Source of the DNA: Todiramphus chloris collaris
Lineage: Eukaryota; Chordata; Aves; Coraciiformes; Alcedinidae
Direction of reading: 5' to 3'
Length of the DNA stretch: 64,000 bases
Assembly (NCBI GenBank): GCA_025345505.1
Contig: JANVCC010000071.1
Span: 3,051,519 to 3,115,518, forward strand
Positions 54,641-64,000 of this stretch are shown piece after piece; positions within the stretch are counted from its first letter, which is position 1, and every line of letters begins with the position of its first letter. Under the pieces are notes generated by a model. It saw only the letters and a program-made list of their open reading frames with translations, was not told the origin of the DNA and searched no databases. A program made the position numbers and the translations under genes.

Positions 54641-57081
54641 GTGGTTTTGAGCTTGAAGCACAGGTCCCTTGAGGTGTGAAGCACTGCAGGGAAGGCCCTT
54701 TCTCTTGCCTCTCCTCTAAGCCTTCCCTTTTTAGAACTTGAGAACCGTTCCAGAGCGAGTTGCCAGAACAGGCTTCCTTGTAACTTCACGACTGGCAACG
54801 TGCTTCCAAAAGCAAACGCGCGCTGGCTGCGGCAGCTGTCGCTTAGCAAAAATCCTGGGCCCTGTGCTGGAAAATGGCAGGAGGGACATTCTGTGGAGAG
54901 GGGAAAAAAAGAATCTGCTCATCCCTTGGAGGAATGAACGGGGGAAAGTTAAACTTTCCCAGCTCTCTCTTTGCCATGGATATTTCGCCTTGGTCGTCCA
55001 GATGCAATTATTCAATGTTTTTGCTATTTATAGGTTTATATTTTGAGAGACGTGACAAGATCTACCTCTGGGCCAAGATCTTTTCTGTCTTTCAGAGCAC
55101 CGAGTAGCAGAATGAAACCTGCTGTCGGTTGTCCCATTGGGCTCGTTTCATTTTGAGCGTGATCTGAGCAGCTTCACCTCCAGTAGCAAGGTTCCTGTTG
55201 ACTTCACCAACGTGTCAGCGCCGGGGGAGCCCGAGCGTCTGGTGCAGGTCTGTGCTCTGCCTGCAGCTCGTTGCCTCACGGGGTTACAGCCCTGCTCTGA
55301 ATCACAGTCTGGTGCTGATGCATCTCCCTGTCAGCTCCTTATCTGCCGGGCAGCGGTACCTGTCCGTGAGGCTTTAATTCAGCCCTGTGGCACAGCCCAT
55401 CACAGTTCCCAGCCCCCACCGTTAGGGACCCATCGGGCATCTTCAAAAGGAGCCTTTTGCTCTTTGGCAGCTTCCTTCTCCCTGGGCTGTTCGGCGTTAC
55501 CTGGAGGTGCTGAGCAAGGCCACATTGCCCGGCCGGGGTGGCCGGAGCTCCTTCCTGTGCCACGCTGCTCTTGCCGGAGCTGGGCTGCTCCTGGGAACCC
55601 AGGCTGGTCCCTGCTGCCTGGCACTGGCTTTTCTAAAAGGCATGGGCTCATGTGCTCGAAGTCTTGGAGCTCTGAGAGCAAAGTGAGTGGGCTGGAGTGA
55701 CTGTAGAGCCCAGGCCAATGCAGTTTGGTCCCGTTCTCCCTTGTTCCAGTTCTCCCTTGGTCCTATTCTCCCTTTAAACCCCAAGCCAGTTTGTCAACGT
55801 CACCGATCGAGCTCATTCAGCAGAGGTGGTGGGGCTGGGGTCTTGGTTGCCCTACGAATGCAGTGTCTTGGGTTTTTACCTTTTAAAAATCCTAAGGACG
55901 AGTGGCACAACCAGCAGTTGCTACGGAAGGATGAGTCTTTGACTCTCGTGTTCCCGACCTCTGATCTTTCCGTAGAGCAGATTATTAATGGTGGTTGGAA
56001 CAGTCGATGGCATCGCCCGCCCCGCAGTCTGCCAGCTCCCGGGGTGGCCGAGGGAAGCACGGCAAGTTCCTCCTGCCGGTGAGCTGGGAGATGCTCAGGG
56101 AAAGGCGTTCCTGGCACCATGGAGCTGCTGGTGGGCTGGGGAGCATCAGCCTCCTTCCTTCAAGCCTTGCCTTGACTTTGAGGGAACGTTGGCAACTGCG
56201 GGCTCCGGCCGGGGAGATGCTTTGCATTACCAACTGCTTCCAGTTAGTTGGGAAAGGAATTCACCCCCCTCGCTGCCCACGCCCATGGCAGGGTATCTCT
56301 TACAGAGCTGGTGCTTGGGTTGCCAGCTGCTGGCACGTTCGCAGAGCAGGCTCGAGCAAGGGCTTCTGGCCCTCGTTGCAAACGGGGCATAGGCCAAGAA
56401 GGTCCAAAAAGAGGGTTGGGGTTTTTTTCTGACCCTGTTGGCGTGACAAACTCCCCCAGCGAGCAGCCCTTTCTAACCAGCAGGGTAGAGCCCCCCTCCC
56501 CGAGTCTTGCCCGACGACTCTGAGGTCCTCGGCTGGGGCTCTGTCGCCGGCCACCCGGAGGAAAGCGCAGCCTCCTGCTTCTCCCCGGCCATGGAAAGCG
56601 TGCGAGTGGGAGACAGGGAGTGTTGGCAGGGAGAGGTGTGTGCTCGAGAGTGCCTGAAGACCTGTCACGGGCCGGGGACCGGTGGCCCAGTCCTGGTGGC
56701 TCCTGGGCACTGACGAGCTTATTTCCCGTGCCAGTCACCAGGAGTTTGTTTGGTCACGCTGCGGGGTATCGTGTTCTTTACCTTTGCGCCGGGAGAAGCG
56801 TGGAAGGAAGGAGGGGGCAGAGTTTGTCCCAGCGCGCTGAGGTCAGGCTTGTTTTCCCTCTCTGAGCAAGAACAGACCAGCCCCTGGAGTCGGGTTCTGC
56901 AAGACTGTAAACAAAAGGCTCGTTTCTGCGGAACGCCAAAGATGGGCTTGTGTTCCTCTCTGGAAAGTTGTTTTTTTGTTTGATGCAAACTGTTCCTTGT
57001 GTCTTAATTCCCAGTTTAAAAGTTGGTGCGGGAGAAATGCTGACTGTGTTGATCAGGGTCTGCAAAGCTGGCACTGCCTGC
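54641..57081 (+). other. Presumed GNG7 intron segment
   Basis: No gene or clear repeat recognised over 2.4 kb. The duplicated 'gttctcccttg...gttctccctt' near 55735-55772 is a minor local repeat. Confidence 0.5.
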
Positions 57082-57337
57082 AGGCCAGGGAAAGGGGAGC
57101 CCAGGCCAGGGAAGGGGGAGCCTAGGCCAGGGAAGGGGGAGCCCGGGCCAGGGAAAGGGGGAGCCCAGGCCAGGGAAAGGGGGAGCCCGGGCCAGGGAAG
57201 GGGGAGCCCAGGCCAGGGAAGGGGGCATCCAGGCCAGGGAAGGGAGAACCCAGGCCAGGGAAGGGGAGGCCAGGGAAGGGGGAACCCAGGCCAGGGAAGG
57301 GGGCGCCCGGGCCAGGGAAGGGGGAACCCAGGCCAGA
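57082..57337 (+). repeat. 21-bp minisatellite, about 12 copies
   Basis: Consensus AGGCCAGGGAAGGGGGAGCCC. Units vary by 1-2 bases in length and one copy is shortened (about 57252-57266). The purine-rich strand is plus. The resulting Pro-Gly-Lys-Gly frame is a by-product, not a gene. Confidence 0.95.
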
Positions 57338-59938
57338 GGCTGCTTCTGCAGCAGTGCTGGCTCAGGCAGGGTTTGATTCCAGCCCTACAGGTCCCCCTGG
57401 AGCAAAGGAGCTGCTGACAGGCACATCTCCCACCCCAGTGTCTGCAGAGACCCTAAACCAGTGCTGCGGAGATGGATTGACGGGGATGTGTGTCCTTGTC
57501 GGAACTGTAGGTGTGTCCCAGGGAGGGTGGTGGTCTGAGCTGCTCAGGGGCTGCCATCAGCTGCAGAAGCTCCTGGTGTGATCTGGAATAGTCCTGAGGT
57601 AGCAGTGCCTGCAGAAAACCTGCATGGCTCTTAAAAGTGGTGTCAGATTTAAAAAGAAAATAATAAAAACCATTAAATTTGCCCGTCAAAAGTTCCCGTG
57701 TGGATTTTAAACCAAAAAGGTAATAAGAAGCCATCAAGACAGCTGCCCTGGCTATGCTCAAGGAAGGAAAGCACAAAGACCATTGGAGGTTTTCACTGAA
57801 GGGGTCACAGCTCCCAGACCTCACCCCGTTGAGGGGCAGCTTTGGGTGGCTCATCTGTGCACGAGGTGCTGAGCTCTCTGCTGCGGCTCGGAGCTGCTGC
57901 CCGATTCCTGGCGTCTGTCAGCTCTTGCTGAGCACCAGAAGCCCTCCACCAACTGCACGTGCTTCACGGGGCCGAGCCACTTGCTATTTCAATCTGTTTG
58001 CAGCTCAGGAGCTGTAATTATTTTTTTTTTTCATGCTATGAAATCACAGATAGCTGGAGGAGGGGGCGGGCAGTGGAGTGGGCGTTGCAGCCAAAGGCTG
58101 GCTCAGTGCAAGTTCATCTTTTTCTCAGCAATTAGCAAGATATTAGGAAAGTAATTGCCGTTTCTTTCGCTTATAAAAGGTACTGCCTACTCTATGGAAG
58201 GGGCTGGAGAGCCTGTGGACTTCCCGAGGGTTGAAATCCCTCCAGCTGCTCATCTCACCCCCCCCTCTTCTGCAGCATTGAGCTGTGCTGGAAATGCCTC
58301 ACCGGAGGCACTCCCTGGGATGTGCTGCTCCTGGGGACTCGTCTTCTCATGTTCCTGGTGGCCTTTCTTACCTGCAGGACCGTTCAGGTGCTGCAGCACT
58401 TGGTTTTCAGCTCCACAGTCCCGTGCCCACTCCTCGCCTCTCCCCATGCTGTGTTTTGGGAGGGCTGTGCCACTCGCTTGACAACATCCCCTGAATTTCA
58501 GTCCCGTTGGGTTTCTGACTGAATTGCAAAGGGGGATCAGGCCCGTGCTGCCTTAGCAGAGTGGGGGCGATGGGAGAGGCCCCAGGGTTGGCCTTTGCTG
58601 TTTCAAGCTCCTCTCCCATGTTTCTCCCCGAGCCCTCGAGCAGGGGGATGTGGGAGGGATGGATGTGGCTCCCTGATCCTGGAGGGATGGATCAGTGGGG
58701 GTGCTGGACCCAGAGCCACTCCGTTTGCTCTCTCTCTGAGGTGTTTACATGTTTACCCTGTGCTCTTGGTCTCCTGCCCCAGCCCAGGTTGTTCTCTTTC
58801 CCACTAAGGCTTTTGCTCTGGCATTTCCCACCCTTCTCTGGAACACGGTATCGGTGAGGTTTGCTGTTCTCAAGAACAGGGCACTGAAATATTGATTTTA
58901 CAGCGATTGTTTTGGCAAGAGGACTGTTCCTCGCCCTTTGATTTACTGAAATCTGAAGAAGATGGAGGTGAAAAGGGCAAGAAGAGCTGTGGCCTAAAAC
59001 CCAGCGGAGGGTGAATGACGTGGGTTTTACTCCTTCAAAAAAAAAAAAACCTTGTTTGTGTTCAGACAGTGAGTGGAGAAAACAAGCAGGGTTGGATTTC
59101 AGCTCAGATGGATTCTTGGAACTGATCCCTCGCTCCCGCTCACAACAGCTCTGACTTCAGCAGGGTAAACTGGGCTGACCGGAGGAGGGTTGAGCAATAT
59201 CTTACTGGTAAGCAGGAAGAAGGATGTCCTGCAGAGCAGTGAGGCAGGGAGAAAGCTGAACATGACTTGGGTGTTCTCAGGGTGTTTTTAAGGCTTTCTT
59301 AAGGCCGGCTCCTTCCTACACCACTTCTTTTTCAGTCTTGTGTCTTGAAAATCAAGCTCAGTAGTGTGTCTGTGTTTAGCCAGAGGACTAAACCACCGCT
59401 CTACAGCTTTCCCCTAGAAATGCAAAGGTGCAAACACCTCTCCCTCTCCACCAAGAGGGATTTATTCTGTTGCTTATGGTCCCGTAGTTAGAGCACGGTG
59501 AAATCTAGAGCAGAACACGCCAGCGAGCGCTCGTCCTGGACGTGAAGCACAAGTTCTCTCCAGTTCCAGACGCTTTCAGCGTCCGAAATACGCGGGGCAG
59601 CCTCTGGGTCGCGTGTGTTATTTCTAACAAAAGAAGTGCAAACGGGGTTCCCTGTGCCCGTTGCGTGCAGTGGGGTGGAGATGTGCTTGGAAACACCGTC
59701 AGCTCGAGCAAATCGGCGGTCGCCTCCAAACGTACGGCGGGGCGTTTCGTTCCGTGGTGCTGAAAAATCGATAGCAGTGCAAACAGCACCTTCCTCGTTA
59801 GGCTAATTACTGAAGTATTGCCCTGGCAATGTTGCACTCGGTGGAGTCAAATATATTATTGGAAATACGTTTGTTGATAACGCAGCATCTGCGCAGCCGG
59901 ACAGCGATGGATCTCAACTCCCCTTTTTTCCTTTCCAG
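57338..59938 (+). other. Presumed GNG7 intron segment
   Basis: No gene or interspersed repeat recognised. Several AT-rich patches (about 57600-57740, 59820-59880) stand out against the GC-rich background. Confidence 0.5.
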
Positions 59939-60012
59939 AAGGGCTTGGAACCAGGATCCCCGGCAGCGCCCGACGAGACGGTGGCCGAAGCTGCTCTGCT
60001 TGTGATAAGAAG
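59939..60012 (+). other. Candidate 74-nt non-coding exon
   Basis: Excellent acceptor (CTCCCCTTTTTTCCTTTCCAG, ending 59938) and consensus donor AAG|GTGAGC (60013). The interior is exon-like in composition and has no ATG. It is a possible later 5' UTR exon of the presumed GNG7 transcript. Confidence 0.45.
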
Positions 60013-61983
60013 GTGAGCGAGAAGAACTCTGCCCTTGTGAAACCACCATTGTTCTGTTATTAATTTACCTTCCTCTGAGGGTTAGGTTTTTTAATGCCAC
60101 AGCAGATCCCCCCTCCCCACTCTGGTGTTTGCCCAACGGCGTTAACGGTTGCGGGGTGCTCCCCTGATTTGGCTCTTGATGCTCCTGCTGGCTGGAGACA
60201 AAGGCTGGTGATGACTTGCTGCCCACGAGGAGCTGCATTCTGCTCGTTATGTAACACTGATCCACCTCCTTAATTAGGGGAGAAGCTCTCTGGATTCCAG
60301 AGACGTGTCCCTCTTGGTCAGAAGGCATGAGGTGTGCGGAGGGGGAGCTGCTGGAGCTGGGTGATGAGGATCAGGTTCTGTTTTCACCCAGCCTTCTCTG
60401 GAACGCTGGCACCTGACAACCAGGGGCAGGAGAGGCTGTAGGTGGTGGCTCCTCATTCTGTAGAGCAGGGATTGTGCTCTGTGCTGCAGTAGTAGGTCCT
60501 GCAAACGTCCCGTCTTCTCCCTGCCCTCTGAGCAGAGCGGTCGAGGCGAGTTGAGGTCTGTGCCTCACTGGTCCTGTGCTGCTTTCTCTCCTCTTTGGTT
60601 TGTTGTTGATCCCACCAAGGCTGGTACTTTCTGGAAGGATGTGACATCTGTAATGCTTTTTGTCCGTTCTGCTGAGGACAGCTCTTGCAAATCATCTCAT
60701 ATGCCATTAAAATTATTAAATCACCGGTTCCAATCTTCCCTAGATGAACAATCAACACTAAAACATTGTCTGTTAGTGCTGACGAACAAATCCCGTAATT
60801 AGTAATACCAGTTAATGAAGCAGCATGGTGATTAAAGCCTCATGACTTTTCTATGGAAGGAATAAGTTAAATATCACTTGTGCTGTTTTAATTTGCCCCG
60901 GAGCTTTGCTCAGAGCACAGAACTCAGCAGGACCGTTCTGGGGGTCTGGTTTTCCCATTTTGTTGCTTTTTTCCCCTGTGTGCCCCCAAATACAGTATAT
61001 AAATCTGATTTCAACTGGAGTGGTGCCTGTAGCTGTAGGTTCACCTCGAGTAAGCCTCGCTGCGTAACGGAGATGAGTAAAATCGGGTGCGCTCGAAGGA
61101 AATCACGGTGAGATTAACCTGGTCTGTGCTGAAAACCATCATGTCACCAGCAGATTCCCTTTCTTTCTTTTTCCAGAATGGTTTCTTGTCTTCACACAGT
61201 TTTTTCTTCTGAGGTCTCAAATCTCCTCTGCTGTACAGGTGGCAGTTCTGGTGCACTTGGGTCCAGCCACATCCCATTTGTCCGTCGCTGCCCTGCCAGT
61301 CAGCAGATTCTGGCTTTTAAGCGCAGCTGCTTCTGTGAAATACTTAGAAATCTTTCTGGTGGGCTTGAAAGAAGTGGTGTCTGCTGCTGCTTGGAGCACT
61401 TGATAGCTGGAAGTGTCTCAGCGGGGTACAGGAGCAGCAGTGTCCCCTTTCCCTGGGCACCTCCGCCTTCCTACTGCCACACTCGGCTTCCCGTAGAGCC
61501 TCCGAAGCCCCTCGGTGCAGCAGCAGGAGCAGCCCTTTTGTGAAACCCTATATTTCCTCTCCCATGTGTGAAATCCCAGCAAGGTAAAGGAACTTCAGCT
61601 CGGGGAGATGCCAAACCCCGTAGCTGGGAATAGGGTGTCTGACTCACGCCGTTCCGCTGGCCGAGAGCTGGATTATCTTTAGATCAAGGGTGCTGTGTTT
61701 CAAAGAAGAGAAGGAGCATCGCTCGCTTCCGAGGGTCCTCGCTGGCAGTGAGCGTGGGTTCCAATGCTCCCCGATCCGGGAGGTGTTTGACATCCCCCCC
61801 AGGGGCTTTCTGGTCAGGATGCTGCTGCTTTGGGGCAGGAGGAGTTGGAGGGATGAGGAGCGGTTGCCGTTGTGCTGCAGTCACTCGGGGGAGTTGGGTT
61901 CTGTGGAGCCAGGGGTGCTGTGTTTCCGTGCGTGGCTTCTGGAGGTGGAAATGGTGGCCAAGTACACATCTTTGTGCCTTTGA
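60013..61983 (+). other. Presumed GNG7 intron segment with an AT-rich, conserved-looking block
   Basis: No gene or repeat recognised. The block at about 60650-60890 is unusually AT-rich, with homeodomain-type TAATTAGTAAT and TTAATGA motifs, and may be a regulatory element. Confidence 0.45.
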
Positions 61984-62146
61984 AATCAGGCTGCTTTGGG
62001 TTGAAGGGACCTTCAAGCTCATCTGGTCCCAACCCCCTGCAGGGAGCAGGGCCATCTGCACCTAGAGCAGGGTGCTCAGAGCCCCGGGCAACCTCCCCTG
62101 CAATGGTGCCAGGGATGGGGCAGCCACCACCTCTCTGGGCAAGCAT
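61984..62146 (-). mobile_element. CR1 LINE 3' fragment
   Basis: 'caggctgctttgggttgaagggaccttcaagctcatctggtcccaacccc' to 'ccaccacctctctgggcaa'. Diverged from groups A-C. Confidence 0.88.
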
Positions 62147-64000
62147 CTTACCTTCTGAAACCCAGTTCAGTGTGAAGAGCTGCGTGAGTGCCTGCAGTGA
62201 GCTGCTCTGAACCGCAGAGGTCTCTGTTAAGCCACCTAAGCCCGTGGAGCGTTTTAAAACTGAAAGCTCTTGTTATGCTGCGGTCTTTCAGTATTGAATA
62301 ACGTCTGTACACTTTAATAAGAGGCTGTCACGCTACCAGGGCTTTAATTGCAGCTACAGCCACCAGCGTGGCCCAGCCAGCCCAGAGCAGCGAGGCACTG
62401 CCAGGGACACCAGTCTTTGCAGCTCAGGCTCTGCGAGGAGGAGGAGGAGCAGGATCGTGGCATTTCTGGCTCAGAAATCTGTCTCCTAGCACCCTGCTCA
62501 GCCCCACAGTCCCACAAAGACCCGGTTTTCTGCCCTGCTCCGTGTCGGGTCCCAGCAGTGGGTGTCAGCAGATGGCAGCACCCTGCCCTGCCCTGCCCTG
62601 CCTGTTATTTCTGGCCGGGAGATCCCTCAGTCCCCTGGATTCAACACCGCAGTCTAGACTTACTGACAGACAGGATTCTTCTCCTGTTAGGTAAGCAAGA
62701 TGTGGACGCCCATTATGCAAATTCCCAGCCGTTGTGTCCCTCCGGAGCAGTTTTTCACATTCTCTAAATAAGGTGCTGTTTCATCCCAGAACTTTTGGGG
62801 AGCTTCCCTCTGCTTTGCCCCCCGGGCGCTGTTTTCTCCTCACAGGTCACCGGTGCGTGCAGCCTGAGTGCTTCCCGCCTCCAGCAGCTGTCCAGATGTG
62901 GAGCCAGGAGGATGCTGCAGGCAGGGCACAGCTGCCCGGTGCCCCGTCGGGCTCTCAGACCTGGGCAGGGGGGTTGCTCAGTTCAGGAGCTGGCGGGACT
63001 TGTGCCCGAGGCCGCGGGAGGTGGGAGCTGCTGGTGACCGAGAGCTGGCTCTGGCATTTTCACTCTTTTGGGGTTTTTTTACACAGAAATTAAATGAGCC
63101 TTTCAGGCCTGCTGACCACGGACTTACTCTGGCAGCCATGGAGCAGAGAGGCCCTTGTCATGCGCTCGTTATATCAGCACTAATTTCTGAGCACTTAGTA
63201 TTTCTGCAGACGCTTTCTACTGCGGTTCTGGATCTAATTATCCTGCAGTCTTGCCCCCAGCTCGAAGTTGCTTTAGACTCTTCAAGCCTCAGAGCCACAG
63301 AGTTTGACACAAATAGCTGGGAAGAGATGACTGGAAGCTTAATAAGATGCTCCTCGGGTCAGGGTCTGGCAGCCAACCAACAAGGCAGGCTTTCAGATCC
63401 CTGTTAGTGTTGCACGGTGATCGCAGCTCTTCTCGAGAAAACATTGGAAAGCTTCCTAATCTTGCGTTCCCTGCGAGGCACGTGACTTGGGGGAACTGGC
63501 TGAATGCAGAATGGTTCAGAAATACCTCCGGGGCTAATATTAGATGATGGAAAAAACAAGTCCAGCCCCGGGGGGGGGGTTTGTCACTTTTCTTCACGGT
63601 GGCCCTCGGGCCAGCCCTGGTGGCCTCTCTGTTTATACCAGCAGCTGCCAGCTTTGATAGTGCTTCTGTTCCTTGCCTATCTAAGAAAGGGGGGGAAAAA
63701 AGAAATGTGCAGTTTTTAAATGGCAGCGTTCCTCCTCTTTTACTGTTATTTGTTTTGGGCCACAGTTAAATTCTGAAAAGAATTTTTATAGCTGTTTTCA
63801 GGGGAAACGATAACACGCTGTACCCTGCGGTGTTTGGATGTTGGGAGCTGCTGTTGACAGCCAGGAGCTGGACTTTGTCCTTTGCTGCCCTCTCCCTGTG
63901 ATCCCATCCCATCCCTTCCCGCGGGGGAGGTTTGTCCTTCAGCCTCCCACTGCACTGAGCCCTGAGATGTTCTCTGACGATTAAGGGCTTATTGCAGCCC
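62147..64000 (+). other. Presumed GNG7 intron, to the window end
   Basis: No coding exon or repeat recognised. AT-rich islands at about 62220-62350 and 63100-63350 resemble conserved non-coding elements. The GNG7 coding exons are expected beyond the window. Confidence 0.45.

Noticed and set aside
56950..57417. Pro-Gly-Lys-Gly repeat 'protein'
   Set aside because: Translation of the 21-bp minisatellite; unit lengths vary so the frame is not maintained by selection.
34755..64000. GNG7 coding exons within the window
   Set aside because: I looked for segments encoding the known G-gamma motifs (for example NNIAQ, LVEQL, NPFKDKK and the CIIL tail) and saw none. A translated search against GNG7 would settle it.

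Overview
This window is avian nuclear DNA, very probably from a GC-rich, gene-dense microchromosome. The basis is split vertebrate genes with GT/AG introns, many 5'-truncated CR1 LINEs of the bird/reptile type, long G/C homopolymers and CpG-island promoters. The species cannot be named from the sequence. There are two assembly gaps: 400 N at 26987-27386 and 10 N at 52986-52995.

Layout. (1) 1-8101, minus strand: THOP1, a complete 13-exon gene encoding a 685-residue thimet oligopeptidase. (2) 8102-8700: a shared CpG-island, NRF1-type promoter between THOP1 and SGTA. (3) About 8600-17880, plus strand: SGTA, with an unresolved non-coding first exon, ten coding exons (312 aa) and a spliced 3' UTR. 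(4) About 18780-25275, plus: SLC39A3 (ZIP3), 311 aa in two coding exons behind a CCAAT-box promoter. (5) About 27387-31375, plus: DIRAS1, with a non-coding exon 1 and a single coding exon of 198 aa; its promoter probably lies in the 400-N gap. (6) About 34380-64000, plus: a CpG-island promoter and non-coding first exon assigned by synteny to GNG7, followed by more than 29 kb that looks like its first intron(s). No GNG7 coding exon was found. Three exon-like modules without ATG (49879-49951, 50035-50097, 59939-60012) may be extra 5' UTR exons.

The order THOP1, SGTA, SLC39A3, DIRAS1, GNG7, with THOP1 opposed to the rest, matches human 19p13.3 as I know it, so this is a conserved synteny block in compact form. 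The genes are not one pathway: cytosolic peptide degradation, tail-anchored protein triage, zinc import, and a Ras-like and a heterotrimeric G-protein component.

Repeats are mainly CR1. Three near-identical groups occur, several as inverted pairs inside the presumed GNG7 intron. There are also a 21-bp minisatellite, a 34-bp tandem expansion inside a CR1, a 650-bp pyrimidine tract, a Z-DNA-prone GT/GC block and several G or C homopolymers of 18 or more. I found no tRNA, rRNA, CRISPR array or clearly new biological system. The most useful leads are the unannotated exon candidates, a possible second DIRAS1 promoter, and the CR1 inverted pairs.
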